From positions 215,861,212 to 215,925,211 of the forward strand of contig CM056997.1 in the NCBI GenBank assembly GCA_029891345.1: DNA of 64,000 bases, in the 5' to 3' direction. Below, in pieces: positions 23,666 to 34,631 of the stretch. The DNA is from Dryococelus australis. Lineage: Eukaryota > Arthropoda > Insecta > Phasmatodea > Phasmatidae. Made by a program: the position numbers and the translations under genes. Each line of letters starts with the position of its first letter. Position 1 is the first letter of the stretch. The notes beneath the pieces are model-generated. The model was not told where the DNA came from. It ran no database searches and saw only the letters and a list, made by a program, of their open reading frames with translations.

Positions 23666-24056
23666 ATGTATGATAATTGTTAGTTTATAAACATAAAACT
23701 TATAATGAAATTGTGTAATTGAAATTAATGCATTAGCTTGATAGTCGTTTGCATGTGAGAGGGTGTAATCATCGTTAAATGGTAGGATTAAATTCAGGTT
23801 ACAAACACCTCATAATGCAAAAAGGCCATATTGGAATCAAAATTTCTCATGTGCGAAATTGTTAAATAAGAACATAATTAAAATACAATTGCTTAAAACC
23901 GAATAAATACACTTGTGATATGTTAAATTCCAAAATATGCATGCAAAAATTCATGAAAATCTGTTAAATCATTTTTAATCCATTAAATTTGCTTAAAATT
24001 GGGTTACATATGTATCGTTTACATAATATGTATGTTTTATCTATTTTGAAAGCGAC
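23666..24056. other. no gene seen, AT-rich
   Basis: AT-rich spacer between the tRNA-like repeat and the R1-clade element; nothing was recognised. Confidence 0.5.
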
Positions 24057-25266
24057 TTATGACATATAAATTTTTGTGATGAGGAAGAGAGGTGGGGTAT
24101 GAATAGCGATTCCCACGTACAGCACGTAATTTGCCACAGTCGCCATTCTGGGGAAGAGTACCTTATCTCCCCCCTCCATGTTCCTTATGACAAGAGCAAG
24201 AGCTGATGTCAACGTCGTCGGATCTTCCAACTTAGTTAACATCGCTCCCCTGATCAGGTCATTATACAGCTATTGTGGGCCATAAGGATCTGCTTGTGCA
24301 GGCCAGGCCTGTACAGCAGCATCCACCATGTTCTTCTCATCCGGCCAGTCAATTTCAATTGTTTTGACTTCCTCTGGGGTTGCCAACGATTTTCTCATTA
24401 GTGTTTTATGGAGGAAGACTTCCCTCTCAGCCTCAATACTTCGGGGCTGTTCGGTCCGTACCTCCTCCATGGGCACTCCCGTTGACCATACCTCCATGGC
24501 ACGGGACATGGCACAGACAGTTCTCCTTCTGTTATCGCGTTTGAGCTTGCTCATGTTACAAGTAACACGAGCAAAGCCCTCATGTGTTATAGATGTAGAC
24601 CTGGGTAATTTGCTTCCCTTTTCTGATATTGCTTCTATCCTGGAGGGGGGGGGGGGGTTGCCATTGGTTCAACCCATGCACACTTACAGGTTGTAAGTGG
24701 GAAGAAGGTCATCCATTATGGATTTCAACATCTATCCAAGTCTCTTCCCTCCCATTGTTCACCTCCGACAAGTCCAGGTCCATACTCAACCGAGGGCCCG
24801 ACCACCAGACGTCAAACTCTTCCCTTCTTTTACCCACTCTTGTTAGGTGTTGCAACAAACAAGCCGTCTTGTCCCTAACCCGAAGCATAGGCCCGAGGCG
24901 GAGAGGTCCATGATTCCCCTCAAATTCCAGTCTTATGTCTTTGATCTTAGGGAATTTCAGAGCATGAGTGGAGGTATCCTCCTCACCACATACAATGCAA
25001 AGGGGGTCATCTACCAGGCCCAAGGAAGACAACTTAGCACGGAAGTTCCCGTACCCAGTCAAGAACTGAGCGGAGTAGTGTCCTACTTGGAGCCACTTCT
25101 CCAATCTCAGTCTCTCCCTTACACAAGGGAACAAACCATGTGTCAGGCGACCCTTGATGCTAAGGTCCCATCTGGTCTGCCAAGCTGTTAGTGTGGCCTC
25201 CTTCATTTCTCTCAGTTCCACTGTGGGAATTACTACCCGCTTTCTCCTAAAATAGCGATGGAGCAA
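24057..25266 (-). pseudogene. R1-clade retrotransposon, C-terminal ORF2 part and 3' end
   Basis: Minus-strand frame 24,709-25,266 carries WQTRWDLSIKGRLTHGLFP and FLTGYGNFRAKLSSLGL, then the zinc-knuckle-like CIVCGEEDTSTHAL. This is the order after the RT domain in R1-clade ORF2 proteins of arthropods, which retrotranspose by target-primed reverse transcription. The frame 24,270-24,554 probably continues it after a frame break. A G-run (24,646-24,658) and stops separate the parts. RT and endonuclease are not upstream on this strand; they lie inverted next door. Confidence 0.7.
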
Positions 25267-25845
25267 AAACTGGATCTGGTACTGATGCAGGAACCTTACT
25301 TGTCAAGAGGGAAAGTGCCAACACGCCCTGGTCGTTTCGCTATCTTCGGGGAAAATCCATTAGCAGGAATCTGGGTGTGTAAGCCCGAGATTGACTTCGT
25401 TCCGTTAGAGGTTCTCTCGAACGCGCACCATGCGTGCTTTCGTTTGGAGACTGGGGAGGGATGCGGCATGACAATTGTCTCGTCGTATTTCCAATGCAAA
25501 GACCCGATCGAAGTACATTTAAGTCAGTGGGAGAACATACTGACGAGAGCCAATGATCCTAGGATCATACTTGGTGCGGACATCAACACCAAGTCGGAAC
25601 TTTGGAATTACCCGAGGATGGATGACCAGGGGGAGGAGGTAATTAGATACCTGTTAGAGGAAGACCTGCAGATGGTCAAAGACCAGGACACGAGGCAACC
25701 TATGTGTCCCCTGCCCACGATACTGAATCGTATCTGGACATAACTGTGGCAACAGCGCATGCTGCTGGGAGTGTTGGGGACTGGAGAGTTTCTGACGAGG
25801 TGGACTCGGACCACAAAATGATCCTGTTCACCATCCGAATAGATT
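25258..25845 (+). pseudogene. R1-clade ORF2, endonuclease domain
   Basis: The frame 25,258-25,743 starts at a truncated 5' edge and carries LDLVLMQEPYLSRGKVP (Glu of the APE-type active site), MTIVSSYFQCKDPIEVHL and RIILGADINTKSELWN (Asp/Asn active-site block). It stops after ILNRIWT; sense continues in another frame (LDITVATAHAAGSVGDW, then SDHKMILF near 25,805). The domain nicks target DNA to prime reverse transcription. It is 5'-truncated and frameshifted. Confidence 0.75.
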
Positions 25846-25998
25846 AAAAAAAACCAATCAAAATTGAACGTCCCTGTTACATGATGGCAAAAGCAGACAG
25901 GCGTTTTTTTGACAAAGTGCTGCTGGAATACCAGAGACTATACAGAGCAGAAAAACAGTTCTTGTATGTAGACCAAAGGGCTGTTAAGATAGGGGAAA

Positions 25999-27270
25999 AT
26001 GGTAATGGCTTCCTGTGATCGGGCCATCCCCAAGACCCAGAGAAAGGTCCCCCACCATCCTTGGTGGGATGATGATTTGGAGCACAACTGCAAACAGGTA
26101 AAATGTCTGCATAAGTGCTTCAAAAGAACATATCGCCCTGATCTCAGACAGCAAGCGGTGCAGCAGTACAACGTTGCCAGAACCCAGTACCGGCGCCTGC
26201 TAAGGAAAAAACTGCAAACAGCTTGGAGAGAGCTGGTAACGGATAGGGGAAACCAAGACCCCTGGGGATTGGTCTATCGAATGGTGACAGGAAAGATTAG
26301 AGGAAACGAGGTGCTTCCCACCCTCGAGTCTGATGAACACCTTTTGCAGACACCCAAAGAGATCACGAGGCACTTGCTTGAAAAGCTTTTGCCCAATGAT
26401 ACTGCGGTAGGGGAGACAGAGTATCACGAGAGAGTCAGGGCAGAACAGCTAAGCCCCATGGAAACAGAAAACACTGCACCACTCTCCCTTAAGGATTTGG
26501 ATGCGACTGTCAGGAAGACAAAATTGAGGAAAACTTCAGGAAAGTATGGAATGACAGGGAAAATGCTCCTATGTGCATATCCTCGTATACGCCATGACAT
26601 GTTGGAATTGTTCAATGATTGCCTTTCAGAAGGGAAATTTCTATCTGGGTGGAAGGAAGGTCACCTTATAGTGATCTATAAAGGTGCCGGGAGGAACCCG
26701 AGAAAGGCGAACTCGTACAGGCCAATAACGCTTATCCCAGTAATGGGGAAGACGTTGGAGCGCCTATTAAACCAAAGGCTGATGCAATACCTGGACATTG
26801 TCCAAGGTATTCATCCTCGCCAGTACGGGTTCACAAGAGGTAAGAGCACTGAAATGGCGATTGTTGACATGGTCGAACACGTAAAAACCTACGACCAGAT
26901 CTATATCATGGCGGTATCCTTGGATATCACGGGAGCTTTTGACAATGCTTGGTGGCCACAAATACTGTGGCAACTACGCTTGTTGGAGTGCCCCGGGAAT
27001 ATCTATAGGATGATAAGATCCATCCTTCCTTAAAAACCCCAAGTGCACCCTGGAAATGGGTGCACATAAGGAAGAGAAGGTGTTGACCAAGGGCTGTCTG
27101 CAAGGTTCAGTTCTTAGTCCGATACTTTGGAACGTGATCTTTGAGGGCCTGCTACGACTGGACTAGCCACATGGCTACATGGTCTATGGTAATGCGGACG
27201 ATGGTTTGCTACTTGTCCCTGCCTGGTCACGGAGAGAACTGGAGGAAAAGACATGTGCCAACGAAAGTTG
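25999..27270 (+). pseudogene. R1-clade ORF2, reverse transcriptase domain
   Basis: Frame 25,999-27,033 (344 codons) spans the linker and the RT fingers and palm: LRKTSGKYGMTGKML, EGHLIVIYKGAGRNPRKANS, YRPITLIPVMGKTLERLLNQ, RQYGFTRGKSTEMAI and AVSLDITGAFDNAWWP (motif A Asp). A one-base change at about 27,032 puts the next blocks in another frame: KGCLQGSVLSPILWNVIF, a stop near 27,165, then YGNADDGLLLV with the catalytic Asp pair. Sequence stops at about 27,270, where the right TIR of the 12-kb element begins. Thumb and C-terminus are missing here. Confidence 0.85.
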
Positions 27271-28035
27271 ACGCACGTCATACACTGCACTCATTGCTTC
27301 AGCCATCTCCCGACCAAATGTACGAGTTTTAAATTCATGTAAGGTACATGCGAGAGATGTCAAGTAGTGTCACATTTTTTACTTGATTTCAAATACCTTG
27401 TTATTGTGATTAGGAAGACTGCTGTTTAATTTATAGTGACATTTTTGATTCGTTAATTAATTTCATACTGGAGACTCATGTAATTGTAATCGTTTAGCAC
27501 TTGTCAACACCGGGTTATTAACGTAGAACTCGTTTGAAATATATTTAGTGTATTACGTCAGTGATGTTATTCATTCGGAATAATAGTATCTTTCAAAGTC
27601 GCCTACCTCCCAGCACTGTCTACGAGCAATATCATTACCAAACCAAACAATTTATACTTATGCCACTCTTGCACAGAACTCACCACATATATAGCCTGTC
27701 CCCAACACGCACACCTCAGTCGAGTGCCATAGCTCAGAGGGTGAACATCCACAAGAGCTGCCTGCTCCACAACCCACAAAATGGAAGAAAGAAACTAATA
27801 GATTTATCCCTTGGTACACTCTTGCACCAAACACAAAAAATATTTCATAGGATAAAAAAAATTCTGATTAAAATCGGATTACAATTTTTTATCGGATTAA
27901 GATCGTACTAAGGATTAATCCTTTCTATCCATTTTATTAACACTTTATATCAATTTAATTAACCCTTTCAATCAATTTAACCCTTTAATATCAGTAAAGG
28001 CGGCATCCCCTTAAGAATAGAACCCGTGGTCCCCT
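27271..28035 (-). repeat. right terminal inverted repeat of the 12-kb element
   Basis: The reverse complement of this segment aligns with 15,989-16,727. It ends in ccccta/ct next to the resumed transposase gene. A 116-codon open frame (27,561-27,911) inside it has no counterpart intact in the left copy and is probably chance. Confidence 0.75.
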
Positions 28036-28526
28036 ACTACTGGGGTGAGCAGAAGTACCATCTGTAGAATCCTACACGGCGGTGGTTTATATCGTTACCA
28101 CATTCATGTCCATCAGGCATTAAGAGAAGATGATTTCCAGACAAAAATACCCTTCTGCAACTGGCTTTAAATAAAAATCTAGACTTCGCCACTATGGCAC
28201 TGTTGACAGATCAGGCCATTTTCATATCTTTTGGGAATGTAAATATCCACAATGCTCACTATTGGTCAGCAGAAAACCCTAACTGGTTACGTCAGCATGA
28301 CAACCAGTACATTAGCAGCCTAAATACCTACGTAGACTCACCCTTGATGAAGTTATCAGATCTTATTTTTTGATGAACACTTAAATCGTGAGCGGTTCTC
28401 TGAATTTCTGCAACACGCACCGACTGAGTTGCTAGAAGATGTTCCACTAGCAACTCTGTTGTTAGTGTGGCTGCAAGCAACAAGATGGATGCCCGGCACA
28501 TTTTCCCTTGTTGGCCAAGTGAACTA
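28036..28526 (+). pseudogene. DUF4817/DDE transposon: transposase middle part
   Basis: It resumes at TTGVSRSTICRILHGGGLYR (the helix-turn-helix end of mariner-type transposases), then YHIHVHQALREDDF and IPFCNWL. Further blocks, in shifting frames, match the DDE region: LLTDQAIFI (first catalytic Asp block), NIHNAHYWSAENPNWLRQHD, EFLQHAPTELLEDVPLATL, then QDGCPAHF, where active members have a second Asp. In-frame stops and frame changes are frequent. The gene is interrupted at about 28,527 by an inverted R1 fragment. Confidence 0.7.
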
Positions 28527-28789
28527 AGTCGGACTAAGAACTGAACCTTGCAGACAGCCCTTGGTCAACACCTTCTCTTCCTTATGTGCACCCATTTCCA
28601 GGGTGCACTTGGGGTTTTTAAGGAAGGATGGATCTTATCATCCTATAGATATTCCCGGGGCACTCCAACAAGCGTAGTTGCCACAGTGTTTGTGGCCACC
28701 AAGCATTGTCAAAAGCTCCCGTGATATCCAAGGATACCGCCATGATATAGATCTGGTCGTAGGTTTTTACGTGTTCGACCATGTCAAGT
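28527..28789 (-). repeat. inverted copy of an R1 reverse-transcriptase fragment
   Basis: Reverse complement nearly identical to 26,866-27,122. I see a single base difference inside (atac versus acac near 28,690), and the same frameshift after SILP. It sits inside the DDE transposase gene. Confidence 0.85.
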
Positions 28790-29035
28790 GGTCAGAATTT
28801 CCCTCATCAATGTATTGGGAGAAGGCCAGTGATTTGGCCACCCTGGTCGCCTCATTAATTTCAAGACACTGTGTATCAACAGTGTCCTACAACGAGAGAT
28901 GAAGTGAAAGACCGAATGAAAGTAGCATGCCAGTCGCTGCCAGCTGAAAAGATACTACGCAGTACACAAAGTGCACCACGATGGACACGAATATGCTTAT
29001 AACAAGGCGGAAAACATTTCAAACACATATTACAG
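28790..29035 (+). pseudogene. DUF4817/DDE transposon: transposase C-terminus
   Basis: After the R1 fragment the text resumes with GRRPVIWPPWSP, which in this family precedes the third catalytic acidic residue. Then come QQCPTTRDEVKDRMKVACQ and LPAEKILRSTQSA. Several frames are used, so it is dead. It completes the transposase begun at 15,756. Confidence 0.65.
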
Positions 29036-29199
29036 TGAACAGCAAACAACCAAATATGTTCTTTTGTAATAATTTCTAAAGAAATGTTTATTTATAATGC
29101 ATTTTTGTACTGTCAAATTGCACAAACTGCGTTTATTTGAAACTCTAAGTGTAAGCAAAAGTTTGTTTCCTTACTAGTCCAACAACATTACAATGATAT

Positions 29200-29483
29200 T
29201 GTTATGTACATACTCTCGAATATTATTGATATAATCGAATCGGCGGCACGTATCAAAAGACTTTTCGGACAGCAAATATTCAGCTTTGAGAGCCCTATTT
29301 GACGATCTGCCCATTTGAAATTCTGATGTTACCTTCGTGTCTTCTAGTTTACCGCAGATTATAGACACTAGTGTTTATCATTCAATTCGTCCTTAAGAGT
29401 TTGCCGACAAAGTATTTTACCCGAAAAGTCTCTCGGATGCACCGTTTTCGAGAAAAAGGGCTGGTACGGTAGGTCTGGGACAC
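29200..29483 (-). repeat. right terminal inverted repeat of the DUF4817/DDE transposon
   Basis: The reverse complement starts gtgtcccagacctaccgtac and runs ctcgaaaacggtgcatccga and atcagaatttcaaatgg, matching 15,269-15,545. This closes the outer element at about 29,483. Confidence 0.7.
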
Positions 29484-29499
29484 GCACATATATATTAAT

Positions 29500-29625
29500 T
29501 TTTTTTATAGGCCCAATTCTTGCATGTGACATCGGGCCAGCATCGGCTGCAAAAGGTAACTCGGCATGCTTTTGTTGGCCCGATTCTGGCCCGTGTCTCT
29601 CGCGTTTGATGGGTTAAAAGTTCTC
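29500..29625. repeat. GGCCCGAT-rich TIR-element end
   Basis: It shares ggcccgattctggcccgtgt and a terminal tttgatgggtt with the right end of the element at 12.26-12.47 kb. A terminal fragment of the same family. Confidence 0.5.
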
Positions 29626-29640
29626 TCTCCCCTTCTCACT

Positions 29641-31025
29641 GGTTCTTAGTTACTTGCGTATATTTCTATTTGCTGTTATTACTGTTCTTTTGTTTGTTGA
29701 CACTAATTTTAATTTCCTCTCTAGTTTTGTTTTTAATCACTAAGCTAACTCAAATGTAGCATATTTGCAAACTCGTAGGTATATGATACAAAAATTTTAC
29801 TTAATAGCAGAATTCTTAGAATTAATCAACTGAGGTACATTAACATTTCAAAATGAGAAGCTTAGTGAATGTGCTCTAAAGAGAGAAATGTAATTACTGG
29901 TGAACATTTAAGTGCGGTACAGACACACTTACAACTAAGACAAGCTAGAAATGTCTCGCCCATATTTACGACTACCTGACCATCAATTCCGTTTGTCTGC
30001 ATTACAAATTAGAACCGTTCTACTAGTTTATATAGCAGCGTACACTCTTACTGTAATGTAATTTACAACGTTCAGTGTAATGCCGAGTTGAAAGTGTCTC
30101 AATATTTTTTTCCTACGTGCGATAAAATACAGCACAATTTTTTTAATTTGAGTGATTTACACTTTGAGTCTTGCTTACGTAATATCATGTTGTAGATATA
30201 GAGAACGTTACCAATACTTCTGACATCTCCTCGAAGAATGCGGATGGGTTATATTTATGGCAATACCCATGTTACTTGGTTGAAATCAGGTGGCGTAATA
30301 TTAATTGTGTTAAAGTTGTCCATGTCAGAAAACGCATGCGACTGAAAATAAGTTGAATAGTTTCTTTAATTTTATTTGCAGTAAACTCGTATATTTTTAA
30401 CGAAGGACGCATTGAAATAAAACGTTCACGTCTATTAGTTTTAGGAAAGTTGTAATTCATAAATAGAGCCCAGAGTATATCGCGGATTGTTGTAGCAACT
30501 GACTAGACTTCACAGTCCTCTGTACACTCGAGATTATATCGTTTGCTTATTGATTGCTGTGATCAAGTGAGGCCTTCGTACAGGATTGTTCAAAACTCCT
30601 TCACTCTACTGATTCGGGGTTATTACTGGCTCACATTTACACGAGGAGTGTATAAACAACCGCTTTCCAGTCACAGTCACAGAGATACTCGGGTCTCTAC
30701 TCATAAACTATTAATAAATATGACCTAAGTTAATACGATTTTGCAGTCATGTTGTGCTAGCTCATTTCTTCCTCGATAGTGGTCGTATATAACCAGCTGC
30801 AGTTAACACATGATTGGGATCGATGGTGACTCGCAGGAAAAGTTTACTGTTTCACATGAGTAAGTCTACTATACATACACATGTGTGATTGTTTTCTTTC
30901 CTTATTTTCTCTCATGCATGTATGAAGTTACTAACCCAATTCATTTGGTCAATGAGCATTCTGATACAATAAAGAAAGACGTTTGCGATTGGTATATACA
31001 GTAGTGGAGTGGAGGTGAGAGATTT
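29641..31025. other. no gene; one dispersed-repeat fragment
   Basis: The part at 29,870-30,090 repeats 9,480-9,650 (aagtgcggtacag, gacaagctagaaatg, ttacaacgtt). The rest is AT-rich and unassigned. Confidence 0.5.
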
Positions 31026-31029
31026 CGAC

Positions 31030-31258
31030 TGCTCTTGACATCGTGGTCTTCAGAGCCGATGAGGGTAAAGTGAGGTGAGAATGGAGCATCGTCGTAATGC
31101 AAGGGCAGGGAAAACGTGAGCTCCCAGAGAAAACCCTCCGACCAGAGGCATCGTCCGGCACGATTCCCACGTGCGAAATCCGGGAGTGACCCCTCAGGGA
31201 ATAAAAACCCCAGGGTAAGATGCGTGTATTCTGACCAGTGCACTATCGCGGGCGCCAG
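31030..31258 (-). mobile_element. tRNA-derived SINE, family S1
   Basis: Read on minus: gcgcccgcgatagtgcactg head, a decayed T-arm, ggggtcactcccggatttcg, cgccctt and ctcatcggctctgaagacca blocks. The same order as the other S1 copies. Confidence 0.65.
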
Positions 31259-31743
31259 CCGAGTCTTAAACTTGATCATCCAAACATAAATGGATAAAGT
31301 AGCTAGAGTGTTAAAGAGTTTATCGTTACCCTCATAAGAAAACGTCGTATTATTATTTTATATATTTGTAGATATTTATTACTATATCATTATAAAACAA
31401 AAAATTGAACTGATCTACAACGAAAAGCTCGTATCTCATGTTGTAAATAATCTAAAAACATAAACAAACCTCGTTAACTCCACTATAAGCTTTCAAACAG
31501 AGAAACACTCGAGCACACATTTCTTATTTTTAACACAGATTTATCGTCAAATCGAGGTTAAAGGACCAAACGAATATAAATTATTAAGAACTATTTTGTT
31601 TCAACCAAAATATAATTTGCTTCGAAATCAAATTGATAATGTGTTTTCTCTCTCCTGTAAAATAACAAATGTTGGGGTCACAAGGTTTTCTTATGGGGGT
31701 AACGAAAATTTGGCATAACAAATACCGCAATTTGTTATTGTTA
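31259..31743. other. no gene seen, AT-rich
   Basis: AT-rich spacer; nothing was recognised. Confidence 0.5.
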
Positions 31744-32035
31744 GGAGCACCTGTTTATCGCGGAAAGATTTCTGGAAACGTTGTGTTCCAAAACACTTTA
31801 GTTAACTACCACAATCGTGACTGGATCATTTTGAAACGTTACGTGTGTTATCCGTCTACCCGCGATTCACGGGCGGTCAGTATCGGAGAAACTGAATTCT
31901 GATTGACTAAGTTATGTAAAATGTTCTTCACACAGCGAAAAGGGACGAATAGCTAAATGGAGGTTGCAAGAGTACACATAGGGTATTGAAGTATAGCATC
32001 CGAGCAAATATTTTCACGGAAACAAAAGTGGCACT
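31744..32035 (+). mobile_element. MITE family M, near-complete copy
   Basis: It begins ggagcacctgtttatcgcgg, then ttccaaaacactttagtt, cagtatcggagaaactgaat and ttctgattgac, and ends gcaaatattttcacgg near 32,020. The TIRs are recognisable but diverged. Confidence 0.65.
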
Positions 32036-32944
32036 GGCTATTGTCTCTACTCACGATCCAATGTGCTGGTGTTCGAGGTCAAGCCATCGATTTCAATGTG
32101 TCCAGAATTTCCCTCGAGTGCAGAACCGTCGTGGTCGCCCTGTTGCAGGGAGAGAAAACTAGGAAATCATGCAAGTCACGCGGCCAGAAAACAGAAGACA
32201 GGGGTGGCCACAAATAATCGAGAGTGCAAACAGATTTGCCAAACATTTCGGCATTTCAGCGATTTGACGTCAGCGATGCTAAACTCTGCATACTCCTGTG
32301 GCCTGCTTGAATGTTCCATCAACAATCTCCGACCTACTAATTTCAGCACTGCTTAAATCATCGCGTGATATATCTGGAAACCTTGAAATACTAATCATCA
32401 CTTAACATTTTGCATTGGCTACCCCTTTGTCCGGCGCGGCCACACACAACCCACCGGCTTCAATTGCAGATATTCATCACTGCCCCTCTGTGTGCTCGGC
32501 TATTATACCTGCACACCTTCCACACTAGCGGTAGTAATGGATAGTGTTAATTAAGCCAACGTTTTCAAACGCGTGTTTTATGGCCGTGTCTCTACTTCGG
32601 CCACAGTTTATTATTAGATGAAGCTTTCAGTGTATCCCCCCCCCCCCCATCCCTCCTCACACAACCCGTTTCTAGTGAAATATTAAAACTTAATTATTCC
32701 CTAATGAAGTTAATTTTCATAAAACATTTCCCGTGAATACGCCTGTCGTGTTTTCTGCTTTAAGCAATTGACCTACACAAAAGCCTTATTAAGAGCTCTC
32801 TATCCTGATTAAATTATACAATTCTATTTTTCAATTTTATGAACGACGTATTCAGTTTCATACTAGAGATGATTACATTGCCGACATCCCTGCTGCACAT
32901 GTAAAAGCACAGAGAAGATAAATACTTTAGAGGCGAAATCATGT
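32036..32944. other. no gene recognised; poly-C run
   Basis: A 97-codon frame (32,063-32,356) has no recognisable motif. A poly-C run is at about 32,637-32,648. Mixed composition otherwise. Confidence 0.4.
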
Positions 32945-33190
32945 AGGCGTACCTGTTCTCTGATTGGCTACACGAAGTTCTGGTAACGGGCCTTGTGTCT
33001 GATTGGCTGCGACAGGTTCTGAATTGTTTGGGCTACCTGCTGGCAAGTAGGCTGCCAGGCGCTGATTGGTGAACGGCACATTCTGACGTTCTGCTGGTCT
33101 GTGACGTAATTCTGCAGGCGTCTGCTGATAAACTTCGCCAATGGCCGCTTTTTCACATCTACACTCTTAGTATTCTGTGATAGAACCATG
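32945..33190. repeat. dispersed repeat shared with 4.0-4.15 kb
   Basis: It contains ctgctggcaagtaggctgcc and gctgattggtgaacggcac, matching gctggcaagtaagctgcc and gctgattggcgaacggcg near 4,060-4,110. gattggct occurs repeatedly. Confidence 0.5.
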
Positions 33191-33332
33191 CTTTCAGTTA
33201 AGTTACAACCACTGTAACGGTGTGTGTTTATAACCGGTTAAAGAGGCCTTTGACGAAGAGTGACTAATGAATTTAATGTAAATGCAACTCTGAAGCAAAC
33301 GTTCAAATACCTACGAGCGATATCAGCAATAT

Positions 33333-33382
33333 ATACACACTCACTCACACACACACACACACTCACACACACATATATATAT
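33333..33382. repeat. CA/TA microsatellite
   Basis: CA dinucleotides with short interruptions, then a short TA run. Confidence 0.9.
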
Positions 33383-34315
33383 GCTTGGAGGGTTCTTTTG
33401 AGAAACGCTACGCCACTCACTAATCACTGAAAGGCTGCGTAGTCGTGCGTCTACACTGGATGAAAAATGTGAGATAAGAAATACTAAATATTGTATGGGA
33501 AGAAGAGGGATTTTACAAGTGTTTCCCGTTTTTTTTTTAAATATACGGTAAATTAATAGCCATAGAAGTTGTGTAATATAAGGAAATTTTACATCCATTA
33601 GAACCCAGTATTTTAGTGCTAGCTCTAGTTCGCAAATCCGAAAAGGCCCTGCTACGAATCATAAAAGTGCATAAGAATATTCAGTCGGAAACGTAAGATG
33701 GCAGCGAGACAAAAATTTGCTAAATTGTTTTCTAGATCAACTTAAAAAACTTCACAAATGAATACTACAGACATGTACATACATGCAGAAGGCAACATTT
33801 AGACAGCAGCTGATCTCCACATAACCACCAAGAGTAAAATAGAGTTCGCTTTTTATTGAATAATGTTTAGTAAATAAATATTAAAGTTAAATGTTTGATT
33901 TGTTGCGGTGTAGGTGAAGGAGATATATTTTTTTCACTGTCCGCAATTGTTATGCTCTTCATGGTTCCTGCCTGGTATTTTCTTAATAGAATAAGGCAAA
34001 AATTACAAATTAACTTAGATCTACAACAAAAAAGCACGTTATCAAAAAATAAAAAAATCCCTATTTCTTTAAACATTGAAAAATAGTTATCAGGATTGTT
34101 AGAGAATTGCTAATGACAACATTTTATAAATGTTCCGTACTTTAGTAGTATATAAATACCAATAGCGGCGGCACATTTATTAGAATTTAAGCACCACGTC
34201 AGCAGTCAAGAGTCAAGGGATATGGAGTCAATGATAATCAATACAAACTGTTTGCGATCATGAGCACGGCCATGTAATATAAAACACAATAGCAACATCA
34301 TTTCATATTCCCTTG
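33383..34315. other. no gene seen, AT-rich
   Basis: AT-rich spacer with homopolymer T and A runs; nothing was recognised. Confidence 0.5.
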
Positions 34316-34317
34316 TT

Positions 34318-34530
34318 TTTGGGGCCACGGTTTGTGTAGCATGTAGAGCTCTCGCCTCCTTGCTCGATTCCCGGCGGGGTCGCCCCCGGATTTTCGCAAG
34401 TTGGACGATGCCGCTGGTGGGCGGGTTTTCTCGTGGGTCTCTCGTTTCCCCCGTCCTTTCATTCCGGGGCTGATCCACACCCACCTCACTTGACCCTCAT
34501 CGGCTCAACCCAAATCCCCTCAATCTCTAC
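34318..34530 (+). mobile_element. tRNA-derived SINE, family S1
   Basis: Forward copy: ggggccacggtttgtgtagc head, cgattcccggcggggtcgcc (B-box region), tgggcgggttttctcgtggg, ctttcattccggggctgatc and ccctcatcggctcaacccaa. The same body as the other S1 copies. Confidence 0.7.
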
Positions 34531-34631
34531 TATCCCATTGACGTGGTATGTAAAAGGCTTTTCAATCTAATCTTAGTTGTTCAATTTAGGTCATTTAAAA
34601 AAACCAATAGAAATGTAGACATGTGTAGAGG

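Larger units (their letters stand above)
15989..28035. mobile_element. 12-kb element with ~750-bp terminal inverted repeats (Polinton-like candidate)
   Basis: The segment 15,989-16,727 and the reverse complement of 27,271-28,035 are alignable end to end. Shared blocks include aaagggttaaattgattgaa, cagtcttcctaa, aacaaggtatttgaaa and tttggtcgggagatg. The outermost bases are AG on the left and CT on the right. The flanks are the two halves of one transposase gene, so this is an insertion. Length, long TIRs and AG...CT ends resemble Polinton/Maverick elements, which also make 6-bp target duplications; here the flanking hexamers (taatct and actact) do not match cleanly. I did not recognise polymerase B, integrase, protease, ATPase or capsid genes, so the class stays open. 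It contains an R1-clade insertion at 24.06-27.27 kb. Confidence 0.65.

Noticed and set aside
27561-27911. 116-codon frame inside the right TIR of the 12-kb element
   Set aside because: The left TIR copy does not keep the frame, so it is unlikely to be coding.
28678-28902. Plus-strand 74-codon frame
   Set aside because: It is the antisense reading of the inverted R1 fragment plus adjoining transposase sequence.
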